In this document: piece by piece, positions 44,586-52,976 of the stretch
Position numbering within the stretch: the first letter of the stretch is position 1
Layout: each line of letters opens with the position of its first letter
DNA from: Desulfovibrio sp. MES5
Lineage (GTDB): Bacteria > Desulfobacterota > Desulfovibrionia > Desulfovibrionales > Desulfovibrionaceae
Assembly: GCF_002237645.1 (NCBI RefSeq)
Contig: NZ_MJUZ01000049.1
Span: 62,001-126,000, forward strand
Reading direction: 5' to 3'
DNA: 64,000 nt
Notes under the pieces: model-generated
What the model was told of the DNA's origin: nothing
What the model saw: only the letters and a program-made list of their open reading frames with translations
The model's database searches: none
Made by a program: the position numbers and the translations under genes

Positions 44586-44976
44586 AGTGGCTTTATTATA
44601 TGGCAAAGGATTTTCTGATCTGAAGCGGGTTTCCTAAAACAATGTCTTTCAGGCAGCATTCCACCTCAAGGTTATCTGCTCTAATGAAGTTGCTCTCAGA
44701 GGGATATGGGCGGTACATGGCCTATTAATTTTCCGTCACTCAAGCGCAGGGACGTCACAGGGCAAAGACGGGCTAAGCGGGTTCATTAGTGCTGCCGCTT
44801 TTGCCAGCCTTCACCATCACAAATCTTCACCGTCACGGAAAAAACACACACATCGAACGGGCACGGCCACTTTTACGCTTCGGTCGGCCCTGTAAAAATC
44901 CCGGCAATGCAAGGTCTGCCGCCCTCTTGAATTTTATGTCCGATTTGGGCAGGGTGGCGAAAAAATTGAGGCTTTA

Positions 44977-45918
44977 ATGAATCCTCGTGATCTCGTGATG
45001 GTGTTTTCGTCGCTGGCCTCCATGGCGGCTGGCGTTTTTTTACCCCAGTTGGCTGCCCCTCTGGCGGCCATGCCGCGTCTTATCCTCATATTTATGCTGT
45101 TCATGAGTTTTCTGGCTGTGGGCGTGGAGGAACTGCGGCAGGAAAGCCGCACCATGGCTGTACCGCTGTGTCTGCTGACCTTTTATCGGCTCGCCTTGCT
45201 GCCCATACTTTGTATGGTTGTTTTTCGTCTGATCATGCCGCAATTCGCCCTTGGGGCGTTCTTGCTGGGCGCGGCGCCGGTGGGCGTCATGGCTGCGGTT
45301 TTTTCGCTTATGCTCAGGGCCAACACCGCCCTTATTCTTGTGGCTAATATCGCTACCTCGCTGCTGCTGCCCCTGAGCCTGCCTGCCATGCTTTCTTTTA
45401 CCGACAGCGCTTTGCGTCTGCTCGGCCTTACCCCTCTGAACCTGCCCCCGCATCTGGAACTTGGGCATATGGGCCTTTCTCTTGCCGTGACCATTCTGCT
45501 GCCCTTCGCCGCTGCCCATCTGACCCGTACATATTGGAACAGGCTACGCTGCACCCTGCTGCGCCAGCAGTTTCCCCTGCTGACGGTCGCCATCGCTGTT
45601 TCCAATATCGCCATTTTCAGCAATTATGGCGGCGTGTTGCGGCAATCACCTTCATTCATTCTTCAGGCGCTGGGCGCAGCCTGCCTGCTGTGCGTGCTCA
45701 TGACGCTGGCAGCGCTGCCTCTCACCCGCCACATGACGCGACAGACACGGCTGGCTTTTCTCATTTCATTCGGCGTCATCAACAACGTCCTGTTGATGAT
45801 CGTCTGTATGGAATTCTTCAGTGCTACAGAAGCGCTTATGGCCGCCGCGTATCTCGTCCCGCTCTACATCTTGCTGTTCTACTATCGCCTGTGCAGTCGT
45901 GAACCGACACGGACGTGA
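44977..45918 (+). CDS. BASS-family (bile acid:Na+ symporter-like) transporter
   Basis: 313 aa, about nine to ten helices. The pattern of a first half (PRLILIFMLFMSFLAVGVEEL, FLLGAAPVGVMAAVFSLMLRANTALIL) and a repeated second half (FLISFGVINNVLLMIVCMEFF) fits the SBF/BASS fold, which includes bile-acid, pantothenate and arsenite carriers. Substrate unknown. A poor ribosome site; ends 20 bp before the degenerate repeat of the CRISPR array. Confidence 0.75.
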   Translation: MNPRDLVMVFSSLASMAAGVFLPQLAAPLAAMPRLILIFMLFMSFLAVGVEELRQESRTMAVPLCLLTFYRLALLPILCMVVFRLIMPQFALGAFLLGAAPVGVMAAVFSLMLRANTALILVANIATSLLLPLSLPAMLSFTDSALRLLGLTPLNLPPHLELGHMGLSLAVTILLPFAAAHLTRTYWNRLRCTLLRQQFPLLTVAIAVSNIAIFSNYGGVLRQSPSFILQALGAACLLCVLMTLAALPLTRHMTRQTRLAFLISFGVINNVLLMIVCMEFFSATEALMAAAYLVPLYILLFYYRLCSREPTRT

Positions 45919-45938
45919 TATACGGAACGGCGACATAC

Positions 45939-48246
45939 AACTTTGACCGCCTGCGCGGCGGGGGACGGATTACGGAGCGGTGGCGGATTACTGCTGGTCT
46001 TCTGAACCGCCTACGCGGCGGTTAACATAAATGCAGGATAGGTGACGCCCCACAACATCTTCTAAGCCGCCTACGCGGCGGTTAACGATCCAACTGTTTC
46101 CGCTGCCTCCCGTACTGCCTTCTAAGCCGCCTACACGGCGGTTAACTTATAAAGGCCGCGCAGTATAGCTTGCATGTCCTTCTAAGCCGCCTACGCGGCG
46201 GTTAACTTTTCCAAAGAGCTTGTCAAGATTTGTCGCATCTTCTAAGCCGCCTACGCGGCGGTTAACTCTTGGTGTTGGTTGCGCCGTGTTCAACGTAACT
46301 TCTAAGCCGCCTACGCGGCGGTTAACGTCTTGATCAAAACATGAGATGCTCATCGGGTCTTCTAAGCCGCCTACGCGGCGGTTAACGTACGCGTACCGGA
46401 GGAAAACAAAGGGTATTGCTTCTAAGCCGCCTACGCGGCGGTTAACACGGCCTGCTGTGTTGGGGCGCGTGGCCCTCACTTCTAAGCCGCCTACGCGGCG
46501 GTTAACGGGATCTTCGCCCACGCTTTGCGCCGACTGCTCTTCTAAGCCGCCTACGCGGCGGTTAACCGGAGCAAGCCCTTGAGCCGCTTGTACGCGATCT
46601 TCTAAGCCGCCTACGCGGCGGTTAACTCAGGCGCAAAGGCCACAGAATAGCCGAGTGTCTTCTAAGCCGCCTACGCGGCGGTTAACGCAATGCCTCGCGC
46701 TGTATATCGCCCACACACCTTCTAAGCCGCCTACGCGGCGGTTAACAAAATCAGAACCTCGGCGCATGAAGCCGGGCCCTTCTAAGCCGCCTACGCGGCG
46801 GTTAACAAAATCAGAACCTCGGCGCATGAAGCCGGGCCCTTCTAAGCCGCCTACGCGGCGGTTAACTATACTTCTGGCCCGTTTGCAGTATATAACTTCT
46901 TCTAAGCCGCCTACGCGGCGGTTAACTCAGCATCCTTGAGTTGTTCACCCTTCGCGTTCTTCTAAGCCGCCTACGCGGCGGTTAACCCGGCCTGGTTACT
47001 GGCGTGCGCCGCCTTGCTCTTCTAAGCCGCCTACGCGGCGGTTAACCTCAACTACACACAGAAGTCATTCATCACTCTCTTCTAAGCCGCCTACGCGGCG
47101 GTTAACGTAGTCCGCGTCTTCAAACGTCCAATCGCCACCTTCTAAGCCGCCTACGCGGCGGTTAACGGTAGGCGCAAGCCAGCGCACCCCAAGCACGCCT
47201 TCTAAGCCGCCTACGCGGCGGTTAACGTACGCGTACCGGAGGAAAACAAAGGGTATTGCTTCTAAGCCGCCTACGCGGCGGTTAACACGGCCTGCTGTGT
47301 TGGGGCGCGTGGCCCTCACTTCTAAGCCGCCTACGCGGCGGTTAACGGTAATGGTCACTTCAAGGTACGTCTTGTATGCTTCTAAGCCGCCTACGCGGCG
47401 GTTAACGCAAAGAAGTATCTTGCTGAAAACGGCATGACCTTCTAAGCCGCCTACGCGGCGGTTAACGTGCGCATTTACGGCGTGGATTGTCCAGAGCTCT
47501 TCTAAGCCGCCTACGCGGCGGTTAACATCCATACGCCTCAATGCTAAATTGAGGACATCTTCTAAGCCGCCTACGCGGCGGTTAACGACTGCGTGTTTGT
47601 CACACTGTACAACCCTGTCTTCTAAGCCGCCTACGCGGCGGTTAACGCCACAGGGTTGACGCCTTCTGCCACCCTGGACTTCTAAGCCGCCTACGCGGCG
47701 GTTAACGGCACGCTTTTGCTACTGAAGCTATTGCCGAACTTCTAAGCCGCCTACGCGGCGGTTAACTGCACGCCTCCCACGCCGAGAGGCGACAAAAACT
47801 TCTAAGCCGCCTACGCGGCGGTTAACTACCTGCCGGGTCTACTCTCAGCTTCACCATCCTTCTAAGCCGCCTACGCGGCGGTTAACGTAATGGGGGCACC
47901 GGTAGCTTTGGAGGATTGCTTCTAAGCCGCCTACGCGGCGGTTAACTGGTTCTTCCCGATGGATCTTCAATCGATCTTCTTCTAAGCCGCCTACGCGGCG
48001 GTTAACGTGGTTTGTGCGAGGCAATCTGAACCCCATCTCTTCTAAGCCGCCTACGCGGCGGTTAACCTCACCTCCCCCGCCTTCGGCGCTTGCACCCCCT
48101 TCTAAGCCGCCTACGCGGCGGTTAACTTGATGAGCTGGTTTTCATAGCTGTCTGTTTTCTTCTAAGCCGCCTACGCGGCGGTTAACCCACTGCTGGTTGC
48201 ACCAGCGGGGGACGGTAACTTCTAAGCCGCCTACGCGGCGGTTAAC
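45939..48246 (-). CRISPR. Type I-F CRISPR array, 38 repeats plus one degenerate repeat
   Basis: Strict 60-bp period: 28-bp repeat plus 32-bp spacer. Read on the minus (crRNA) strand the repeat begins GTTAACCGCC, has a GCGTA loop and ends GGCGGCTTAGAAG; the CCGCC/GGCGG stem is the Cas6f hairpin. Repeats lie at 45999 + 60n to 48219; a degraded one is at 45939-45966, and the units at 45999 and 46119 each carry substitutions. The clean repeats at the high-coordinate end mark the leader side. There are 38 spacers, 35 distinct: 46747 = 46807; 46387 = 47227; 46447 = 47287. Confidence 0.98.
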
Positions 48247-48346
48247 TAGATACTTTCCGCAAAAAATATAACATATAAGGTATGTTACGTGTTTTTTGCA
48301 GCAGTATGCTTCATTATTTCAAGCCACACATAATACGTTTGAACTA
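48247..48346 (-). promoter_or_regulatory. CRISPR leader
   Basis: AT-rich 100 bp between cas1 and the first clean repeat. Contains an inverted repeat TAACATA (48269-48275) / TATGTTA (48281-48287) about 22 bp from the first repeat, a possible integration or transcription signal. Confidence 0.7.
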
Positions 48347-49298
48347 TTAACTATTTTCGCACAGCCCAATAATGAACCTGAAAAGATAGTCCAACACCTC
48401 CTGTTGCTGGCAACGCTCAATCAGCTCTTCCCTAAAATCCTTATGCGTTTTTTTGCCCGCAGCGCAGGTAAAGGCCGTTGGCATGACCAAGGCGTCCTTT
48501 ACTACGTCCGCAAAATCAAAAACCAAGGCTCCCCGCCGAGTTTTTCCGTGCAATACGGGCAAGGAAAAACTTATCCCAAGTCCGCACAATGCAACGGAGG
48601 CATACCCATAAGCGATGTAGTTTCCGTGATCGAGAAAAGCGTTACACACATCAGCGCGAGTGGCTCCGGCTCTTTTGCCTTCCTCACGGCTAAAGCTGAA
48701 GTCGAACGCTTTGGCCAAGATGCCATAAAGGGCCTTGGCCCATCTGGCCTCAGCAAGCAAAAGTTGCTGGGTGGATTCAGCACCCTCCACATCTTTGAGA
48801 AAAGACTCATGAAGAGCATTGGGGATGCCAATACTCGCCTTTTTGCAGATCCGCATTTTTTCGCCATTGACTTTCAGCATAGCTGGCGCGTTCTTTCAGC
48901 AGTTGTTTTCCAATTTTAACCCGCTCATTTTCGTCCAGCCATTTGACCATCCATGACTGCATATATTCTGTCGGACGATATTCACTTTGTGGCGGCATGA
49001 AAGCCATATCCAGAGCGCCAAAAAGCGGTGAGCCTCCAGACCCGCAAAACCCGACCATCACATGGGATTCGGCCATACGCCGCATGGCCGCATCCGTTAT
49101 GGATGACCCTTTGCCCAGCAAAACAAAGGCGGTGTTACGCTCCGGAAGATTGAAATATGACTCAATCTCTCCGCCGTCCTGCGTCGCGTAGACGATACGG
49201 TTGTCCATCTGCATCACGCGCACGTGTTCCAGATAAAACACATTGGCGCGCTTGGAGAGCATCACGGGCCGGGGATTAACCTGTTTTTTCTCCTTCAT
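48347..49298 (-). pseudogene. cas1: CRISPR integrase Cas1 (type I-F), frameshifted
   Basis: Two overlapping frames make one Cas1. The first (49298 to ~48845) starts MKEKKQVNPRPVMLSKRANV and includes the I-F hallmark VGFCGSGGSPLF and QSEYRPTEYMQSWMVKWLDE. It runs off into 12 unrelated residues. The second frame (~48850 to 48347) continues SIGIPNALHESF, with the catalytic region: Glu in LLLAEARWAKALYG, His in LPVLHGKTRRGALVFD, and Asp residues after it. The frames join near an AAAAA tract (48840-48844) or AAAAAA (48856-48861); removing one A restores a continuous ~317-aa protein. Either inactivation, a sequencing indel, or slippage. Lies between cas6f and the array instead of first. Confidence 0.9.
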
Positions 49299-49304
49299 GG
49301 CAGA

Positions 49305-49886
49305 TCACGGCAAGTCCGGTACACAAAAAAAGTTGTGCGCGCTGCACAGGCCATAACTATTCGGCAGGCACTCGGCCTGCGGCGGCGGCCCTGATTCACG
49401 GCGCACCGCCAGCGTAAAACGCTGCTCCGTGGTTTTGCTGCTAACAATAAAGTAGTCCATCTTCTCCTTTTGCACGGTCTGCATACGGCGCTGCCGCAGT
49501 TGCCCGGCCTCCGCACCAGTTCTACGGTCGCTATTCAAACTAGGTACACGATACCGCCTGAAGGCCACCCAGGCTCCCGCATAATTTTCAGGAACAGATG
49601 CGGGATATTGCAGCCTGGCATAGTCCCGTACCCAGGGCAGCCGAGAGAGCGAGGCCACCAGGGCATCCAGATCATCCCGACTGGAGGCGAATACCCGTAA
49701 TGCTCCTCCACCCCTGTCGCAGACGGCCTGACGCCCTGCCGGTATTGCCAGCGCATAGGTATGCGGCTTTGCCGCAAACAGGGGATGCAGTAAAGCCAGC
49801 ATGCGCCCCCGTAATGCGGGAGCGCTCATACCCGTGTCTTCAGTGGCGGCCAAGGCCTCAATGTCAAAATACACGCGCGGCATCAT
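49305..49886 (-). CDS. cas6f: CRISPR endoribonuclease Cas6f (Csy4)
   Basis: 193 aa. RGRMLALLHPLF includes His34, placed like the catalytic His29 of Pseudomonas Csy4; VAFRRYRVPSLNSDRR and an arginine-rich region (GQLRQRRMQTVQ) resemble the RNA-binding helix, and the C-terminal LPNSYGLCSAHNFF fits the family end. It cuts the pre-crRNA below the CCGCC stem and stays bound. Two bases after csy3 and six before cas1. Confidence 0.92.
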   Translation of the reverse strand: MMPRVYFDIEALAATEDTGMSAPALRGRMLALLHPLFAAKPHTYALAIPAGRQAVCDRGGGALRVFASSRDDLDALVASLSRLPWVRDYARLQYPASVPENYAGAWVAFRRYRVPSLNSDRRTGAEAGQLRQRRMQTVQKEKMDYFIVSSKTTEQRFTLAVRRESGPPPQAECLPNSYGLCSAHNFFCVPDLP

Positions 49887-49888
49887 GG

Positions 49889-50956
49889 CTATGCACTCTC
49901 TGAAAAGACGCCGCCGCGGATGATGCAGGCCATCAAAAACATGCCCTCGGCCGTATCGGGGTCCATATCGCCCGCTCGCAACATATAGCCGAAACCAGAG
50001 ACTTTTTTATCATTACGGAAAAAGAGCTGCGCATCCAGACTTGCGCCATTGGGTTCCACCGGGATGGCAAGGCCACGCTCTGTATAAGCTGGATACCAGG
50101 TATCAATAGTGCGCAGGGCATTGCCCACCTTCTGGTCGCGCAAAGCCGCCTGCCCGCGCTCCTGAACACTGTGCTTGTCCTGATTTTTCGGTACTTCGCC
50201 AACGCAATACAAAGGACGTGCAAAACCCTTGGCCTTATTTTCCAGATAGTTTTGGGAAGGGAACACTTCCAGAGCGCCACGTACCCCAAAGTCCACATCC
50301 GCCTCCACCAGTAAGGACACATCACGCTGCCCACGCAGCCCGGCGGCGATACGCTCGGCAACGGCCTTTTCTGCCTCGGAATAGGAATCAAACGTATTCA
50401 GGGGCATTTGCAGAGCGTCAAAACGAACATCCAGATCAGCCCTGTCCCGCACACGAACGCTCACATGCTCCGCAATGGCTCTGTTGCGCCACAAAAACCG
50501 TCCATTGGCCAGGTTGCGCGCATAGCGGCATGCGAGTTCTATCATGCCAGCGCTGGCCTTGCCATTATTGATAAAGGCAGTCAGCCCTTCCCTGAAGGCC
50601 GTCAGGTCGTCCATATCGTCCGCTTTCCCAGGCGCGCAGGCAAAAAGCGCCGATGAAAGATCAAGAAAACGCACATCAAAACGAACGCGCAACTTTTCAG
50701 CCAGGGGGTCAAGCTTGGCTGAATCTGTAGTCTGAATATTGGAAACTTCTTCGCGTGAAGCGCTTTTTACACTGGCATCGTCATTTTCTTTCTTGCCAGA
50801 TTTATTGATATTTTGCGTTCCCCTGATGCCATGACGCACGACGGGGAGCGGCGAAATACTGCCATCGGCAAACACATTGAAAAAAAGGGCGTCAGTAACC
50901 ATGAGGCAACGCTGAAATGAAAGAACACCGGGCAGTTTTTTAAGAGATTTTGCCAT
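49889..50956 (-). CDS. cas7f: Cascade backbone Cas7f (Csy3)
   Basis: 355 aa. Highly typical motifs: LPGVLSFQRCLMVTDALFF, YARNLANGRFLWRNR, ALEVFPSQ, KVGNALRTIDTWYP and a closing IIRGGVFSES. Six copies form the crRNA-binding backbone. Start fixed at 50956 (MAKSLKKLPGVLSF) after AAAAAGGAA; the longer frame to 51037 overlaps csy2. Confidence 0.95.
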   Translation of the reverse strand: MAKSLKKLPGVLSFQRCLMVTDALFFNVFADGSISPLPVVRHGIRGTQNINKSGKKENDDASVKSASREEVSNIQTTDSAKLDPLAEKLRVRFDVRFLDLSSALFACAPGKADDMDDLTAFREGLTAFINNGKASAGMIELACRYARNLANGRFLWRNRAIAEHVSVRVRDRADLDVRFDALQMPLNTFDSYSEAEKAVAERIAAGLRGQRDVSLLVEADVDFGVRGALEVFPSQNYLENKAKGFARPLYCVGEVPKNQDKHSVQERGQAALRDQKVGNALRTIDTWYPAYTERGLAIPVEPNGASLDAQLFFRNDKKVSGFGYMLRAGDMDPDTAEGMFLMACIIRGGVFSESA

Positions 50957-50979
50957 GATATTTTCCTTTTTACTGGGGG

Positions 50980-51798
50980 TTAGCGTTGTTCCTGATATAT
51001 TCTGTACACGTCGGGCGTTGCCCACTCTGATCTCCACAAAGTTTGCTCCGCCCTGTCTTCATCAAGGCAGCGGCGTATGGGTACATACTGCACAAGCCCC
51101 ACAAGCGGTTCCGCAAAGGCATGTTCGTACCCTTCACGCACGCCGGAGCGTTTTTCAAACGGGGTGGTGGCGGCATAACCAAGGCAGGTGGCAGAAAGCC
51201 AGCCCATGCCGTCGCCCTCCACAGGTTTGTGGCCCAGCGCGGCCACGAACTGCTCCGCGCGGTTGCCCGCACCTTCCTTTTCCAACAGGTCGCGGCGATC
51301 CATCACAGCATAGCCGACGCCTATATGCTCCAGAGCCTCACTGGCGTCACTGCACAAACGGACTTTGCCCATACGGGTAATCGCGCCGCCGGCAAGTCGG
51401 CTTGTTGCAATATGGGAATCAATGCCTTCAGTCGTAGCAAGGTCCCGGATGCCAATAACCAGAGAAACCTCCATATGGGCGCGGGCCACCGGCTGCAGGG
51501 ACAATGCCTGCTTGTTTTTGGAGGAATAGTCCGATCCGTTTAGGGATGAGCCGAAGGTATAGGCCGCTCCGCGACGTAACTGCGGGTTGAATATACCGTA
51601 AAATGAATCACCTAGCGGCGTGTAGCTGTGCAGTATAAAAGCCATTGCAAGCACGTCGTCCGCCATATCTATTTTGCGGCCAAGAGCGTGCGCCATGAGC
51701 CATGCCGCAAGTACTGGCGGGCCGCCCACAAGAAAGGCGGCATTATACATGTTGGCGCCCTGAACCCGCATATGCGGTAGAACAAGATAGGCTGTCAT
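50980..51798 (-). CDS. cas5f: Cascade subunit Cas5f (Csy2)
   Basis: 272 aa. LVLPHMRVQGANMYNAAF, AHMEVSLVIGIRD and SRLAGGAITRMGKVRL correspond to the N-terminal strand, the central beta strand and the RLAGGxI motif of Csy2. It caps the 5' end of the crRNA with Csy1. Shorter than Pseudomonas Csy2 (about 327 aa). Overlaps csy1 by 4 bp. Confidence 0.93.
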   Translation of the reverse strand: MTAYLVLPHMRVQGANMYNAAFLVGGPPVLAAWLMAHALGRKIDMADDVLAMAFILHSYTPLGDSFYGIFNPQLRRGAAYTFGSSLNGSDYSSKNKQALSLQPVARAHMEVSLVIGIRDLATTEGIDSHIATSRLAGGAITRMGKVRLCSDASEALEHIGVGYAVMDRRDLLEKEGAGNRAEQFVAALGHKPVEGDGMGWLSATCLGYAATTPFEKRSGVREGYEHAFAEPLVGLVQYVPIRRCLDEDRAEQTLWRSEWATPDVYRIYQEQR

Positions 51799-52943
51799 CG
51801 AAACGCCTCCTCCATAATGGCCTCAAGGCTGACGCGGGCAGACGAATCCAGCTTCAAAAGACTCTGCCCGGTGCCTTTGTGGGGCATCAGCATTCTGCTG
51901 ACCGCCAGCCGTGCCATGGCGCGGGGCCAGTTATTGCAAAGCCCGCGTACCGATGGGTCCAGTAATCCCCTGATTTCCAGCGGCCGCACGAGGGGCGAAA
52001 CACGGGCATGACGCGGCGGGTCCAGTTCGGGCAGAAGCTCGTCTTCCGGCAGAAGGTGCGCATGCTGCGCCAGCAGTTCCTGAGCCTCTGCCGCCATATC
52101 CAGCACGGCGAGCGCAATGGCGGCAACAAGCTCCTCTTCCCGCTCCCTTTCCCTCAAGGTAACTGTGCTTTCATCCGGTTCCGCCCTCAGCACCTCTTCG
52201 CGAAAAGCGGCGTACGTCTGGACAGCTTCCCTAAAGGGACCGAGTGCATGTACATCAAGCGACAGGCCTTTATGGTACAACGCGAAGGCCTCACGTGTTG
52301 AGGCAGACGTTCCTGGAGCCGACACCATAAGAGGACGTTGCATGTAGCTCGCCAAGTAGCCGACATTCAATGGTTTGGAACCTCCTATACCGAACTGAGC
52401 CTGACGCAGTTTTCGCCTCGGTCCGTCTGGTTCAACCTTTACGGCCTCATTATGGCGCTGCACGAGCCCCTGTTCACGGTCAAAAAACAGCGGACAAATG
52501 CTGCTTGCTGTCATAGGCGTCATGCTCACATAGCCGCCCGGCGCGTCTTTTTTGGGAATAAGCAACTGGCGCAGGCGGTGGTCCACATACTTCATTCCGG
52601 TTCTGAAGCCGGAAGCATTGGCAGCCGCGATGCCTTCAACAATTGCCTTTTTTTCCTCAGTCCCCACGTCTTTCGCTTCCGGAGCGTCAGTAAGAACCCA
52701 GTTGATCTGCTTGACGATGCCTGCCTTGGCTGCCCCGCCTTCCGCATATTCCAATGGGAATGAAAGGCCGCTCGCCAGAAGGGTACGCAACGAAACATAA
52801 GGCATATCCAGTGCGTCTTCAGGCCCGAGGCGTACGCCTGCAGCAATTGCGTTGGAGTTGACTACCTTCGCGGTAAAATGAACAAGCCCTTTTATTTCTT
52901 CTTGATAGTTTTTGGTGGAAAACATCTTCCATTCGTCTTTCAT
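51795..52943 (-). CDS. cas8f: Cascade large subunit Cas8f (Csy1)
   Basis: 382 aa. Sequence is divergent but matches Csy1 in QFGIGGSKPLNVGYLASYMQ (Pseudomonas: QKFGGTKPQN) and in the final LCNNWPRAMARL region. Csy1 recognises the GG PAM and starts unwinding. Somewhat shorter than the usual ~430 aa. AAAGGAGCGCC before the ATG; 33 bp after cas2-3. Confidence 0.87.
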   Translation of the reverse strand: MKDEWKMFSTKNYQEEIKGLVHFTAKVVNSNAIAAGVRLGPEDALDMPYVSLRTLLASGLSFPLEYAEGGAAKAGIVKQINWVLTDAPEAKDVGTEEKKAIVEGIAAANASGFRTGMKYVDHRLRQLLIPKKDAPGGYVSMTPMTASSICPLFFDREQGLVQRHNEAVKVEPDGPRRKLRQAQFGIGGSKPLNVGYLASYMQRPLMVSAPGTSASTREAFALYHKGLSLDVHALGPFREAVQTYAAFREEVLRAEPDESTVTLREREREEELVAAIALAVLDMAAEAQELLAQHAHLLPEDELLPELDPPRHARVSPLVRPLEIRGLLDPSVRGLCNNWPRAMARLAVSRMLMPHKGTGQSLLKLDSSARVSLEAIMEEAFR

Positions 52944-52976
52944 GGCGCTCCTTTCCGTCCGCTGCTGCGGCTGGTT

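Noticed and set aside
46147-48036. Open frames made of repeated VNRRVGGLE (and SSKPPTRRLT on the other strand)
   Set aside because: These are translations of the CRISPR repeat; the 60-bp period keeps the frame open. Not proteins.
48800-48880. Programmed ribosomal frameshifting making Cas1
   Set aside because: The needed shift is +1; the sequence has plain A-runs but no adequate slippery heptamer plus downstream structure. Mutation or indel is simpler.
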